Assembly (NCBI RefSeq): GCF_029873635.1
Contig: NC_080418.1
Span: 9,629,062 to 9,693,061 of the forward strand
Reading direction: 5' to 3'
Source of the DNA: Malania oleifera
Taxonomy: Eukaryota; Streptophyta; Magnoliopsida; Santalales; Ximeniaceae
Length of the DNA: 64,000 bases
Both the position numbers and the translations under genes were made by a program. The notes under the pieces are model-generated. The model was not told the DNA's origin. It did not search any database and worked only from the letters and a program-made list of their open reading frames with translations. This document shows, in pieces, positions 20,410 to 32,479 of this stretch; position 1 is the first letter of the stretch; every line of letters starts with the position of its first letter.

Positions 20410-21906
20410 ATGACCTACTTTTGGACCACTTTCTGTGCTCTCATGGCTAAAGATCTGGTTATTATCTTCAATTTCCGATGTTTATGCTCCATTTTATTTG
20501 CCCTCTCTGCCCTCTCATCGATCGTCTTCCTCTATTGGTCTCACTGTTCTGGCCCCTGCCATTCCCAAAACCAAATGATGGCGCTGAAGAAAAACAATCC
20601 ACAGAGCCTCTTTTCTTTTTCTTCTGCATGGAATTATCTTTCATTTCCTTCCAGCCCACCTCCCAAACTCCTTAAAATTGCGCTTTTTGTCAAGAAATGG
20701 CCACATAGAAATCTTGCAGGAGGGGTTGAACGGCATGCCTTAACCCTTCACCTTGCCCTCGCCAAAAGAGGTCATGAGCTCCATGTCTTCACCGCTTCTT
20801 CCTCAAACTCTTCCTTCCCAATATATCCAATTGGCAACTTATATTTTCACCTCTCAAAACCAACAGCTGCTGGTTACCTTGACCAAGCGTCAATTTGGAA
20901 GCAATTTCAAACCCAAAACTCTACTGGAAAGCCATTTGATGTGATCCACACTGAGAGTGTGGCTCTCCTGCACACACGATCAAGGAACCTAACCAACATG
21001 GCTGTTAGTTGGCATGGGATTGCATATGAAGCCATACATTCTAACATCATTCAAGAGCTTCTGCGAACTCCTCAAGAGCCTCGGGCATATGCATTGACTG
21101 AAAGAGCTATAAAAGTTGTTGAAGAAGTGAAGTTCTTCCCCAGTTATGCCCACCATGTGGCTACTAGTGATTATGCCGGAGATGTCCTGAAGAGGATTTA
21201 CATGATCCCAGAAGAGCGAGTTCATGTCATACTCAATGGTGTAGATGAGGAGATTTTCAAGCCAGATGTTGCCAAAAGAATGGAATTTAGGCAGAAATTT
21301 GGCATTCCAGAATCTGTGTCACTGGTTTTTGGGATGGCTGGTAGGTTAGTTAAGGATAAAGGACACCCATTAATGTTTGAAGCCTTGAAACAGATGTTTG
21401 AAGAAAGCAATGCATTTCAGAGAAATATTTTGATTCTTGTTGCTGGAGATGGTCCATGGGGTGCTAAGTACAAAGATCTTCGGGCCAATTTACTGGTTTT
21501 GGGGCCACTAGAACAAGCTCAGTTGTCAAGGTTTTACAATGCTATAGATATTTTTGTAAACCCTACACTTCGAGCTCAAGGATTAGACCATACCTTGTTA
21601 GAAGCAATGCTTTCTGGTAAGCCAGTAATGGCTACTAGGCTTGCTAGCATTACGAGGTCTGTGATTGTTGACACAGAAATGGGTTATACATTTTCGCCAA
21701 CGGTGGCATCGCTAAAGAAAGCCCTTTATGGTGTTTGGAGAGATGGAAGAGGAGCCCTCGAGAAGAAAGGTGGGATGGCTAGGCAGAGAGGTTTGGAATT
21801 GTTCACTGCCACCAAAATGACAGCTGCTTATGAAAGGCTATTCCTTTGCATGTCAAACAATGGAGGAAACATGGATGATGCTTGCACGTATCAATCTCCA
21901 TTTTGA
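20410..21906 (+). CDS. GT4-family glycosyltransferase, membrane-anchored, 498 aa
   Basis: An uninterrupted 498-codon gene for a GT-B fold, family GT4 (glycosyl transferases group 1) protein. Residues about 16-42 form one hydrophobic segment after a short N-terminus, fitting a type II Golgi/ER signal anchor. The N-terminal domain starts near KIALFVKKWP (89-98) with the glycine loop AGGVERHAL (103-111). The nucleotide-sugar domain has ILNGVDEEIFKP (274-285), GRLVKDKG (311-318), VAGDGPW (344-350) and FVNPT followed by GLDHTLLEAMLSGKPV (391-406). It resembles Arabidopsis proteins of the At1g75420/At1g19710 type (recalled, not searched), whose substrate I do not know. Odd point: the E-x7-E catalytic motif reads Q390-x7-E398. 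An alternative start at residue 12 (20443) would still keep the membrane segment. It appears intact. Confidence 0.93.
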   Translation: MTYFWTTFCALMAKDLVIIFNFRCLCSILFALSALSSIVFLYWSHCSGPCHSQNQMMALKKNNPQSLFSFSSAWNYLSFPSSPPPKLLKIALFVKKWPHRNLAGGVERHALTLHLALAKRGHELHVFTASSSNSSFPIYPIGNLYFHLSKPTAAGYLDQASIWKQFQTQNSTGKPFDVIHTESVALLHTRSRNLTNMAVSWHGIAYEAIHSNIIQELLRTPQEPRAYALTERAIKVVEEVKFFPSYAHHVATSDYAGDVLKRIYMIPEERVHVILNGVDEEIFKPDVAKRMEFRQKFGIPESVSLVFGMAGRLVKDKGHPLMFEALKQMFEESNAFQRNILILVAGDGPWGAKYKDLRANLLVLGPLEQAQLSRFYNAIDIFVNPTLRAQGLDHTLLEAMLSGKPVMATRLASITRSVIVDTEMGYTFSPTVASLKKALYGVWRDGRGALEKKGGMARQRGLELFTATKMTAAYERLFLCMSNNGGNMDDACTYQSPF

Positions 21907-22118
21907 TGAAAATAGATAGATCTGATTTCATTTATGTGAAAAGTTATTGGACTACTATTCAAGCGTAGCTACATTATTCAAGCGCCTTTTGAGCTCTATT
22001 TGCAATACGAAGTCCAAGGGATTTGCCTAGAGAAGGAAAAAAAACGCACAGGACATGATGCATTTTAATCTCGATGCAATGGAAGTGCCTATGAGTCAAT
22101 TTATTTGCTTCATGGGCT

Positions 22119-22790
22119 CGTTGGGTTATTTCCTTCCATGTGGAGGAAAGCTCAAGTGGGCTTTATTAAAAGCCCAAAGCCCAGCCCTTTCAGTATGAAA
22201 ACCTAAAGGAAGTTATAAGAAGAGAAGAGAGAAGAGAGAAGAGTGGAGCCATCACTTTTCAAAAGAAAGAAAAAAATGTAATTTTTCTCATGCTATCCAG
22301 ATTTCATCAAAACTCCGATGCCGCTTCGTCTGTGGTCCGATTGAGCTGAAATTTGGAGGAAAGGTTCACGACTCAAGGAGCTACAATCTGAACGGTGGAG
22401 ATCAGATTTGGAGTTCGGGAGTTGGGGTTTTTTCCCTTGAACAGTAATCACGAATTTGATATATTCTCTCCAATTTTCTTTGTATTTGCCAAGATTGTTG
22501 ATATCTTGATGAGAGACATTTGTATCCTCTAATTACGATTAGAGAAGACTTTGTGTACCCATTATTTAATTGATAGTGGAGATTTTAATTGGACTAGGTC
22601 CCGTGGTTTTTCTTCCTCACACTGGGGAAGTTTTTCACGTAAAAAATTGCTTGTATTCTTGTGGTTTTGTGTGATTGATTATTTTTCTTATTATTTCCAG
22701 CACGTATAAAAGTAGAGATACACTATATTTGTTTGCATATAGGGAGAAGAATTATTCCGCTGTGGTTGTTTATTGATATCTCTCCCAACA
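22119..22790 (+). repeat. 5' LTR of Copia element F
   Basis: 672 bp. It begins (C)GTTGGGTTATTTCC, where the usual initial T is C, and ends TCTCCCAACA. It matches the 3' LTR at 26820-27481. Confidence 0.92.
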
Positions 22791-22793
22791 AAG

Positions 22794-22805
22794 TGGTATC
22801 AGAGC
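22794..22805 (+). other. Primer-binding site of Copia element F
   Basis: TGGTATCAGAGC is a perfect tRNA-Met initiator complement, 3 bp after the 5' LTR. Confidence 0.9.
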
Positions 22806-22840
22806 CCAATTCATAGATTGTCAGGTTGACAGTTTGAGTT

Positions 22841-23575
22841 ATGGAAGCAAATACTAGTAGAATGATTAAGCTCAATGGTTTAAATTATCACATATGGAAA
22901 GGAAAAATGAAGGATCTTCTTTATGTTAAAGATTATTACCTACCGGTATTTAGTGCTGAAAAATCAGAAAAAAAAGTCTCATGTGGAATAGACTTTGTTA
23001 TATCGACAAGTGTGTGGGTATATCAGGCAATAGGTAGATGATAATGTTTTGAACCATATTAGTGGAGAAACAAATGCACTTTCTTTATGGAATAAGGTTG
23101 AACAGTTATATGTTATAAAGACTGGAAATAATAAGTTGTTTCTGATTAAACAAATGATAGCTTTGAGGTACCAAGACGGGACTCCTTTATCTGATCACCT
23201 GAATACATTCCAAGGAATTATTAATCAATTGGTTGGAATGGGTATTAAGTTTGATGATGAGATACAAGGGTTATGGTTGCTTGGTTCATTACCGGACTCG
23301 TGGGAGACACTTAGAACTTCATTGTCTAACTCCGTTCTAAAAGGTCTAATCACAATGGATATAGCCAAGAGTTGTTTGCTAAATGAAGAGATGAGAAGAA
23401 AAACACAGGGATCCTCTTGACAGTCAGAGATCTTGGTTACAGAAAAGAGGGGGAGAAGTAAGAGCAAAGGTCCGAAGAATAGAGATAATAGTAGAAGCAA
23501 GTCCAACAAGTTTGCAAATGTTGAGTGTCATCATTGCGGGAAAAAGGGACACATCAAGAAATATTGCAGTTAATT
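22841..23575 (+). pseudogene. Copia gag remnant
   Basis: This is the UBN2-type capsid region ([20 protein letters not shown] at the start, DGTPLSDHLNTFQGIINQL in the middle). A basic stretch and a CCHC knuckle (CHHCGKKGHIKKYC, about 23527-23569) follow. Broken. Confidence 0.85.
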
Positions 23576-23692
23576 GAAGAAAGAAAACAAGAATGAGAAA
23601 GGGAAGGGAACGAAGAATGGAGATGACAAATATGGTGATGATAGAGTTGCTACCACCACACCTACAGAATTCCTCATGTTTATGATGATGAG

Positions 23693-26600
23693 ATGATAAA
23701 TGTTGCATATCATGAAACCAGTTGGGTGATTGACAGTGGTGCCTCCATTCATGCTACATCTCGAAAGGATTTCTTTACATCCTATAGATCTGGTGACTTT
23801 GGAATAGTAAAGATGGGAAATGATGGCTTGGTTAAAGTCATTGGAATTTGGGATGTGTATCTGAAGACAAATAATGGCACGAGTTTAGTTCTTAGAGATG
23901 TGAAGCATATTCCTGACATTTGTTTGAATTTGATTTCTGTAAGTAAACTTGATGATGAAGGGTACTGCAGCACTTTCAGTGATGGCCAATGGAAGCTCAC
24001 CAGGGGTGCTATGGTTGTGGCTCGAGGCATGAAGCACTCTGCATTGTACATTCTGCAAGCAAAGATCTCCAACGACATTATTAATATGATGGAGGATAAT
24101 GGTATAGTAGAGTTGTGGCACAAGAGATTGGCTCACATGAGTGAGAAAGGATTAGCTCTACTAGGGAAGAAAAGTCTACTATGTAGACTGAAAAGTACAC
24201 TTCTGAAAAGGTGTACTCATTGTTTGTCAGGGAAGCAGAGCAGAGTTTCCTTCAAGAATTCCCCTCATTCGAGAAAGTCAGAGATACTGGATTTAGTACA
24301 TTCGAATGTGTGTGGCCCTATGAAGACGAGAACACTTGGTGGCTCCAGATACTTTGTGACCTTCATAGATGATCATTCAAGGAAGTTGTGGGTATATATC
24401 TTGAAGTCAAAAGACCAAGTGTTGGCTGAGTTCAAGAAATTTCAAACCCAAGTTGAGAGACAGACTGGGAAGAAACTGAGGTGCATCCGGGCTGACAATG
24501 GTGGAGAGTATTCTGGTCCATTTGATAAGTATTGCAGACAGCAAGGTATTCGGCATCAAAAGACTCCTCCGAAAACTCCTCAATTGAATGGCATAGCAGA
24601 AAGGATGAACAGAACACTGCTTGAGAAAGTGAGATGTTTGCTTTCACAAGCCCGGTTGCCAAAATCCTTTTGGGGGGAGGTATTGAGCACTGTTGTTCAT
24701 GTGTTGAATCTTACACCCTGTGTTCCTCTACAATTTAATGTGCCAAACCGAGTTTGGACAGGTAAGGATGTTTTCTATAATCATCTGCGTGTTTTTGGGT
24801 GCAAAGCATTTGTGCTAATTCCAAACGATGAAAGGTCCAAACTTGATGAGAAAACACAATAGTGTATATTCCTTGGCTACAGTCAAGATAAATTTGGATA
24901 CAAGCTTTATGATCCAGTTGAGAAGAAAATTGTAAGAAGCAGAGATGTCGTGTTTGTAGAAGATAAAACGATTCAAGATATTGAGAAGGTAGAGAAATTT
25001 ATGTCTCAACAGGGTGACAGTTTGATTGATGTGGATCCAGTTCCTTTGAAGAATTTTTCATCTCAAGTTGAGAATAATGTTCAGGATGACCACCAGGGTA
25101 GAGGTGATATGGATGTTCCCTTACAGGTTCAAGGAGATGTTGAGACTGATGAGCAGTTGACAGTGTCAAAGATTCCACCAGAGATTCCATCCAGGAGGTC
25201 AGATAGAGACCGACATCCTTCCACTCGGTATTTAGTAGAACAATATGTGTTATTGACTGACGGGGGAGAGCCCCAGTGTTTTGCAGAAGCCATGGAAGAT
25301 GAACACAAGACAGAGTGGGTTGAGGTCATGCAAGATGAGATGCAGTCATTGTATGATAATCACACCTTTGAGTTAATGAAGCTACTTAAAGGAAAAAGAG
25401 CTTTGGAGAACAAGTGAATTTACAAGAAGAAGCCAAATGAGTTCTCTTCACGACCATGGTTCAAAACTAGATTAGTTGTAAAAGGGTTCGATCAGAGAAA
25501 AGGTATTGATTTTGATGAGTACTTGGTTTAGCAGCTAGTCTTGACTTGGAAGTTGAGTATATGGATGTGAAAACTGTCTTCCTTCATGGTGATTTGGAGG
25601 AAGAGATTTATATGAAGCAGCTAGAGGGTTTCAGAGTGAAAAGGGAAAGAGGATTATGTGTGCAAGCTGAAGAAAAGCTTATATGGTTTGAAACAAGCAC
25701 CGAAACAGTGGTATAAGAAGTTTGAGTCTGTTATGGGGGAGCAAGGCTACAATAAGACAACTTTAGATCACTATATATTTGTTCAAAAATTCTCTGATGA
25801 TGATTTTTTTTTTTTTGGATAACCCGGGATGATTTTATTTTCTTACTGCTTTATGTGGATAACATGCTAATTGTTGGCAGGAATGCTTCAAGGATTGACC
25901 AGTTGAAGAAGCAATTGAGTAAGTCATTTGCTATGAAGGATTTGGGGCCAACAAAGAAAATTCTTGGCATAAGAATCAGTCGTGACAGGAGTGCCAAGAA
26001 ATTATATTTGTCACAAGAGGAGTACATTGAGAAAGTGTTTCAGAGGTTCAATATGGACAAAGCTAAAGTAGTTAGCTCTCCTCTTGCTACCCACTTCAAA
26101 CTAAGTACAAAGGAAAAGGAAGACATGGAAAGAGTTCCTTACGCCTCAGCAGTAGGAAGTTTGATGTATGCAATGGTTTGTACAAGACCAGATATAGCCT
26201 ATGCAGTTGGTGTAGTTAGCCGATTCTTGTCAAATCCGGGAAAAGAGCACTGGAATGCAGTGAAGTGGATCATGAGGTATCTTCGAGGCACTTCCAATTT
26301 GAGACTTGGTTTGGGAAACGGACAACCATTGTTAGTTGGCTACAAAGATGCAGATATGGCTGGGAATGTGGACACTCGTAAGTCTACTTCAGGCTATTTA
26401 ATAACTTTTGTAGGTGGAGCTATAGCTTGGCAATCGAGACTTCAAAAGTGCATTACTCTTTCTACGACAGAGGTAGAGTTCATTGCAGCAACGGAAGCGA
26501 CTAAAGAGTTGTTATGGACAAAGAAGTTCTTGAGAGAACTTGGTTTCGAGCAGCAGAGGTATGTGTTGTTTTGTGATAGTCAGAGTGATATTCATCTTGC

Positions 26601-26800
26601 TAAGAATTCCAGTTTCCATGCAAGATTGAAGCACATTGATGTACGATACCATTGGATCAGAGAAGCGTTGAACGATAAGTTATTGGAACTTGAGAAGGTT
26701 CACACTGATGATAATGGTTCTAATATGTTGACAAAGACACTACTAAGGGAGAAGCTTGAAGTTTGTTGTTCGATCGCCTGGATGGCGATTCCCTCCACAT
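23693..26800 (+). pseudogene. Copia pol remnant (PR-IN-RT-RH)
   Basis: Parts in order: aspartic protease DSGAS motif (about 23733); GAG-pre-integrase (LWHKRLAHMSEKGL, ~24114) with a CTHCLSGK zinc half; integrase core (FIDDHSRKLWVY ~24364, NGGEYSG ~24500, NGIAERMNRTLLE ~24588); RT from ~25270 to ~26050, including the YVDN catalytic region at 25853; and RNase H from ~26330 (KSTSGYLITFVGGAIAWQS, KHIDVRYHWIRE). Domain order is diagnostic of Ty1/Copia. Broken. Confidence 0.88.
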
Positions 26801-26819
26801 AGTTGGAAAGGGAGAGATT

Positions 26820-27481
26820 TGTTGGGTTATTTCCTTCCATGTGGAGGAAAGCCCAAGTGGGCTCTATTAAAAGCCCAAAGCTCAACCATTTTAGTGTGAA
26901 AACCTAAAGGAAGTTATAAAAAGAGAGGGGAGAAGAGAGGAGCCGTCACTTCTCAAAAGAAAGAAAGAAAAACGTAATTTTTCTCATGCTGCCCAGATTT
27001 CATCAAGACTCCGATCTTGCTTCGTCTGTCGTCCGATCGAGCTGAAATTTGGATGAGAGGTTCACGACTCAAGGAGTTACAATCTGAACGGTGGAGATCG
27101 GATTTGGAACACGAAAGTTGTGTTTGCCCTTGAACAGTAACCTTGAATTTGGTATATTTTCTCCACTTCTCTTTGTATTTGCCACGATTGTTGATATCTT
27201 AATGAGAGATATTTGTATCCTCTAATTACGATTAGAGAAGATTTTGTGTACCCATTATTTGATTGATAGTAGAGATTTTAACTGGATTAGGTCCCGTGAT
27301 TTTTCTTCCTCACACTGGAAAAGTTTTCCACGTGAAAAATTGTTTGTGTTCTTGTGGCTTGGTGTGATTGATTATTTTTATTATTATTTTCAGCACGTAT
27401 AAAAGTAGAGATACACTATATTTGCTTGCATATAGGGAGAAGAATTATTCCGCTATGGTTGTTTATTGATCTCTCCCAACA
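26820..27481 (+). repeat. 3' LTR of Copia element F
   Basis: 662 bp, TGTTGGG to CCCAACA, preceded by the purine tract GGAAAGGGAGAGATT. It pairs with the 5' LTR at 22119-22790. Confidence 0.93.
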
Positions 27482-27484
27482 CAG

Positions 27485-28068
27485 TCAAGGGTAAAAATTG
27501 CAGAGCTTGAAGCGGCTAATAGGGCTGGAGACACTACAAAACTTCTGAAGAAGAAAAGAGACTTGTAATATGGCTACTCTTGTGTTAGCAGCACAATATG
27601 AGATAGATTTACTTCTACAAACAGGTTACTTTGTCCAAACAGGGAAGTGAAAAGAGAACCCGAGTTTTGAATATATATATATATATATATAGTTTTTCTT
27701 GCACATACTTCCAAAGAGCTTCAAAGCAAAGCTTGAAATTGCTGTGATTATTCCTGGATGTTGCAACATAGCTTGCGACTTCATTTTAGAAGCCATTGGT
27801 GTATGTTTTGTGTATGTTCTGCTGTTGGATTGAGGGGATGCTGGGAGTAGAAATGTAAAAGAATAATATGTTGAAGCACCTCAAACCATCTGAGATTTTT
27901 AAGGAGCACCAGAACCGTGTTAAATTTGGTTTCTTGTACTCCTTATCTGAATTGAATGCTCTAGGCATTGGGCTGCTGTGTTGATGCTGTTCATGATCTT
28001 ATTTTGGTCAGCTTGTATTGTTTTGTTTTTTCTGGTTTTCATTTAGTAGAATTTCATTTAGCAATAAA
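27485..28068 (+). pseudogene. Orphan last-exon-like tail plus 3' UTR of an unidentified gene
   Basis: Immediately after the Copia LTR, CAG (27482-27484) acts as a possible splice acceptor. A 27-codon frame follows from 27485, reading SRVKIAELEAANRAGDTTKL and ending KKKRDL before a stop at 27566-27568. The text is charged, coil-forming and protein-like, not repeat-like. About 490 bp of UTR-like sequence with an AT microsatellite follows, then AATAAA at 28063-28068. I see no upstream exons of such a gene on either side of the Copia element: the sequence left of the element is the end of the glycosyltransferase gene. It could be a remnant of a rearranged gene, or chance. I do not recognise the family. 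Confidence 0.4.
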
Positions 28069-29721
28069 CAAGAGGAAAGGGTCCCCTTATACGAAATCCA
28101 GGATTAGTTCTGCACAGATTTAAACTTAGGTTTGCATATAAGCAGAGAAAATCTGAAGAGCCAAACTTATGCCAGTAGTGCAGAAGCATAATGTTATAAG
28201 ACGGGCGAAAATGAAGTGCTGAATACCAAAAAGTTGAAAATCCTTGGTTGCAAAAACAAAATGGACAACTGCTTATTTCAGAGTTTCAGGATTTTTGGGG
28301 CACCGAACAATGCCACTGTTGCCATAAAACTTTGTACATGAAAATTCAAGCTGTAAATTGAGAAGGAAATTTGTATCATATCATTTTCGAGCAGCATGTT
28401 TGGAGGCCATGCAGTTGAATTTGCTCTTATGACATTGCTTTCTAAAACACAATGCTTCCTTGATGCTTTTCATAGCAAAAGATGGTGCACAAATCAAATA
28501 TTGAGCCTTCAAGCATCCATGTTTTGACACTGGAAAAGAACAAGTAGCCCATAAGCCACATAACATTACTTATTTTCAGCCAGTTATGTACAAAGCTTTC
28601 TAGCCATGGAAACATTATTCAAGATTACATATGCACATTGTTCTAACCAAGGAAATATTACTCGATTACATATTAAAAAACTTTAGCCCAGCAGAGAACA
28701 GTAACATGTGCTGCAGTCTCTTAACCTGTTTTTTCCTTAGAAAAAGAAAAATTACACCATGTAGAGGATTTCTACTAGTTAAATGTGACGGGAGTCGTTA
28801 TATATATCCTCTATGACTTATGTGCACATTATCTAGATAATTATTGCGTCGTCTTCCATATTGGACAAAGCTATTCAGACTGCTACCATGGCTTCAAGAA
28901 GGAAATCCTGCCACATCTGAATTGAGGAAAGCCATCCGAAAATTTAACTAAATAAATTTAAATGTAAATGCACTATACCAAGAATGAAGCCATGCTTAAA
29001 ATATGTTTTTGCTTTAATTTTATGTGTTTCTTGCGTAATTAAAAATGTTTTTAATGATTTATTCATAAGATTTTCACCAAAAATTAAATGCTTCACATCC
29101 CTATCACTACCCCTCAAAGCAAAAAATCTACAGAAGAAAATGAAAGGAGAAGAAAGCTACCTTAGATTTTATTTGTCGGGATGTGAAACTTTATTCACAT
29201 TAAAGGCAAATTATTTTATTTTTTTATCAAAGGAAACATGCTTTAATATTTTCAATGCTAAAATTTAGCTGAATTAATTTTTGGGAGGATGAAAGAAAAG
29301 GAGGGGATGGAAAGAGGAAAGATTTCTTACTATTTACTGCTCAAGCAAATTAATGGTTGTTTGTAAGATCAATAGAACTTCTATTCGATTATAATGCTTG
29401 GCAATAACTATCATAGTCGGCCTAATCCAATTCTCTATTTGGTTTTATCCACGAAACCCATTCCAGCAAAACAAATGCACCCCAAGAAAAGGAGAATGTC
29501 GAATGTGCATGAGAAGGAAGCAAATTTTAAAGAAAACATCTCTAAAGTACATTTACAATGTACCCCACGATTTAAAAACACTAAAATGAATTTAGTCAGC
29601 AGTTCTAAACTGAACATACTGATATAGGAAACAAAAGCCAACAACCATTTGTTTAATTGATCGTGTTGCCGTCATACCTTATAACCTAGTCACATGGTCT
29701 TGCAAGCAACACACCAAGGTC
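28069..29721. other. Intergenic / 3' region of the minus-strand gene
   Basis: About 1.65 kb, AT-rich, with no convincing ORF. It must contain the 3' UTR of the gene at 29722-32251 (minus) at its right side and the end of the orphan 3' UTR at its left. I could not decide on a poly(A) site. Confidence 0.5.
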
Positions 29722-32251
29722 TCAGTAGTAAAGCGACCCTGCAAGAACGGAAGCAAAAAAAAAAAAATGAGATGCAGTAATTTACATCAAAAACCTTGAT
29801 ATATCAATACTCTCGTACGCACATTAAGGGAAAAAAAATTATAGCTACCTTGCCACCAGTTTCCTCTACAAGCATAGTTAGAGTTGTTTCCATTCGGGTC
29901 ATCTTCTCCCTCGTCTTTCTTGTACTATTTCATTCAGATGGGCATTAGAACAATTAGCACCACAACATCAACTCCACACTTTAACATGCATATGATGTAT
30001 GTTATAATGTGCAGGATACTCATTCAAAGAATTAAAGACTCACTATAGATTGCGAACCAGAGTCATGGGTACTTGGAGAATGGGAGTAGATGTCTTGTCC
30101 ACCATAGTACAAAGAGGAACTGAGATGGCATGGCTCTACTCTATGTTCCTGGAAGATAGAATGCTGGCCCTTGTCAGGTAAGCCATTCCCTGCACCATCG
30201 CAACCATTAGCTAAGCTATCTCAGAATAACACAATGTTAAGGTTGTCTTCTCCAGATGCATAGTCTGATTGTTAAAAGTTTTATTAAAGTAGATGAGATC
30301 TATGCAAGAGATCTGACTTAAAACTTGACCAAAAACTGTCTTCGATGAATTAGCAAATTCAAGAAATAGTTTACATAAAGAGTCACGGTGTTACCCATTG
30401 AAAACAGTGATGATGTTAGTGCTTGTGAAGTTAAACAAATCTTGGAAAAAGATGTATCAATCAGAGCAAGCGGCTAAACACAAAACCTTGAATTTTCTTG
30501 TGCAGTTGTTTAATTATTTCTTTTGGTTCATTTTATTTTATTTTATTTTATTCTATTTTATTTGAGGGGTAGTGCATTGAAGTCGTAAGCTTTTCAACAC
30601 AGGAAGTAAGCTTGAATTAAACGTTTGAGCCAATATGACATGAAACTTTAGAAAGAATAATGGTCTGAAATGGCAAGACATTTCAAATCATTTGTATAAA
30701 CAAAGTAAACACCAACATATTCTCCAAATTGAGAAGATCAAAATCAGCTACACTATGATTCTCCTAACCTATATAACTCTTCACAAAATTCTCAAGAAAT
30801 CCACACTAAAGAAATGACTCAGAATAATTATATTTACCTAGAGGAGAAAAACTTCAATGAACAAGATCGCCAAAGTAGCTTGCAATTTAGCAATAGAAAG
30901 TAAACAAATAAGAAAAATGAAAAATAAAGAGAAGGAGCAAAAGCAAACTCATAACAAACCTGGAGTTGCTTGTTTGCCATGCTCCATCTCATAATCCCAG
31001 GTCTGCTTTTGCCATGATCCCGTAACCTCAGAGCTTGACGACTTCCTCCCTACCATCTGCAGTCAGAAAAATAGATTTCAGATATCCTTGCATAAAAATT
31101 CCACAGATAAGGTCCCAGGAAACAATGCAGAAGAAAAAGTTCTGGGCGGAATAGTTGGTCGATAGAAGATACATAACCAACCCTGTTCATCCCAAATTCC
31201 AATTAACTGGATTTGGCAGCAGAAATCCAGTCTATTCCATTTTATGCACAGTATCATTTTAGCACATTGGGAGGGCAAAAGTTGCTTGGTAAAAGAATCA
31301 ATTACAGAATAGCATAAATCAAGTTGTGGAGCCTCCATCAATTTTCCAAAAGCATTTTGTTATCAAAAACCAAAAGGAAATCCATTAATGTTCCTTGTGA
31401 GATGTGATAAAAGTAAAGGAACCCTAATATTATGCTATAAATTTTCACACAAAAATGCCACCAAAAATAGTCCCAGTTAAATCATTTCGTTTGGTTTTGT
31501 TTTTTCTTTTTTTTTTTTTTAATTGCTGTTGCTGTTAGTTGCTATTGCCCTACTTTCCACTGTTCCCTGAATGAATATAAACCCATATTAAAAACTGATC
31601 ACCCTGCAAAATCAGAAAAATATGAATATAAGCATCAATTTAAGCAGATATATCAATTTAAGCAGAACCCATTACATTAAAATGGAACAAAAATTTAAAA
31701 TTCTTTGGAGCAGTGCAATCAAACCGCCCACAAGAAGCATGGTAGCCTTGAGAGGAGAAACCCATTACATAAAAACAGGGGGGAAAAAAATTAAAGACCA
31801 GAACAATCAAACCGCCCCAAAAAATAAATGCTTATCGTAACATAACAGTGAAGAACAATAATAAGAACTAAAAATTTAAGCAGACCCCATTACACAAAAA
31901 CCGGGGGGAAATAAATTCTAGAAAAGAAAACAATCGAACGTCCCCAAAACAAGTCCACACGGTAAACTAAAGCAGAACAACAATAAGATCATCAATTTAA
32001 GCAGAACCTATTACAGAAAATTTGCCAAAAAAAAAATAAATAAATCTTCGGCAACAGAACAACCAAACTTTCCAAAAAAAGGTGTGTAAGCGTAAACAGA
32101 AAGCAGCGAAGAACAATACCTCAGATGGAGGCGGAAAGATTGAAGTGAAAAGCCCAGACGAAGATGAAGGCGGCGGCGATTCCTTAGGGTTGGGGCCGAA
32201 AAGTTCAGGGGGGAACGAAGACGACGAACCCACTTCCTTCTTCCCGTCCAT
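29722..32251 (-). CDS. Five-exon gene for a small Ser-rich plant protein, 155 aa
   Basis: Assembled from splice sites on the minus strand: exon 1 32251-32120, exon 2 31056-30960, exon 3 30189-30044, exon 4 29924-29849, exon 5 29738-29722. All introns are GT-AG and the phases are consistent (0, 1, 0, 1). The 155-residue product starts MDGKKEVGSSSSFPPELFGP and continues with a proline/serine stretch (GLFTSIFPPPSE). Then come VGRKSSSSEVTGSW, a middle region with IFQEHRVEPCHLSSSLYYGG, and a conserved C-terminus with DDPNGNNSN and RGNWWQGSLYY. I recognise this layout (FGP/KES, IFPPPS, SLYYGGQ, WWQGSLYY) as a conserved, uncharacterised seed-plant family. There is no membrane segment; the protein is probably mostly disordered and soluble. 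The reading is intact. The 5' UTR upstream of 32251 contains an AT microsatellite. Function unknown. Confidence 0.85.
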
Positions 32252-32455
32252 AGCCCTCTCGTCGTCAATTCAACAAACACAACACGCTCAAAAAGCAACC
32301 ACCCAAAATCCAAAACCCAGCGAAGAAAAACCCCTACCACTTCGAAATTAAGAAACAGAAAAGGTTTGCAGAGCAGAGGAAAACAGAGGAAGAAATTAGA
32401 AACCCAGCTGAGAATTGGATGTGCTCATTGGGGACGGACTGACTCCCTACCCATC

Positions 32456-32479
32456 GATATATATATATATATATATATA
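32456..32479. repeat. (AT)n microsatellite near gene start
   Basis: About 12 AT units, 205 bp upstream of the start codon of the minus-strand gene, in its 5' UTR or proximal promoter. Confidence 0.95.

Larger units (their letters stand above)
22119..27481 (+). mobile_element. Element F: Ty1/Copia retrotransposon, broken
   Basis: The element has paired LTRs (22119-22790 and 26820-27481), a PBS, gag, pol in Copia order (protease, integrase, RT, RNase H), and a purine tract before the 3' LTR. It is Tnt1-like in wording (gag [13 protein letters not shown]; integrase before RT). The coding region is broken roughly six to ten times. The LTRs differ by about one base in ten where compared, so insertion is old. 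No matching target duplication is seen: the left flank is GGGCT and the right flank CAGTC. The right flank is an exon-like tail. Confidence 0.92.

Noticed and set aside
22114-27486. Target duplication for the Copia element
   Set aside because: Flanking 5-mers GGGCT and CAGTC do not match, even with small shifts.
28381-28566. 61-codon minus-strand frame
   Set aside because: No recognisable motif, no splice context, AT-rich surroundings; most likely part of a UTR or spacer.
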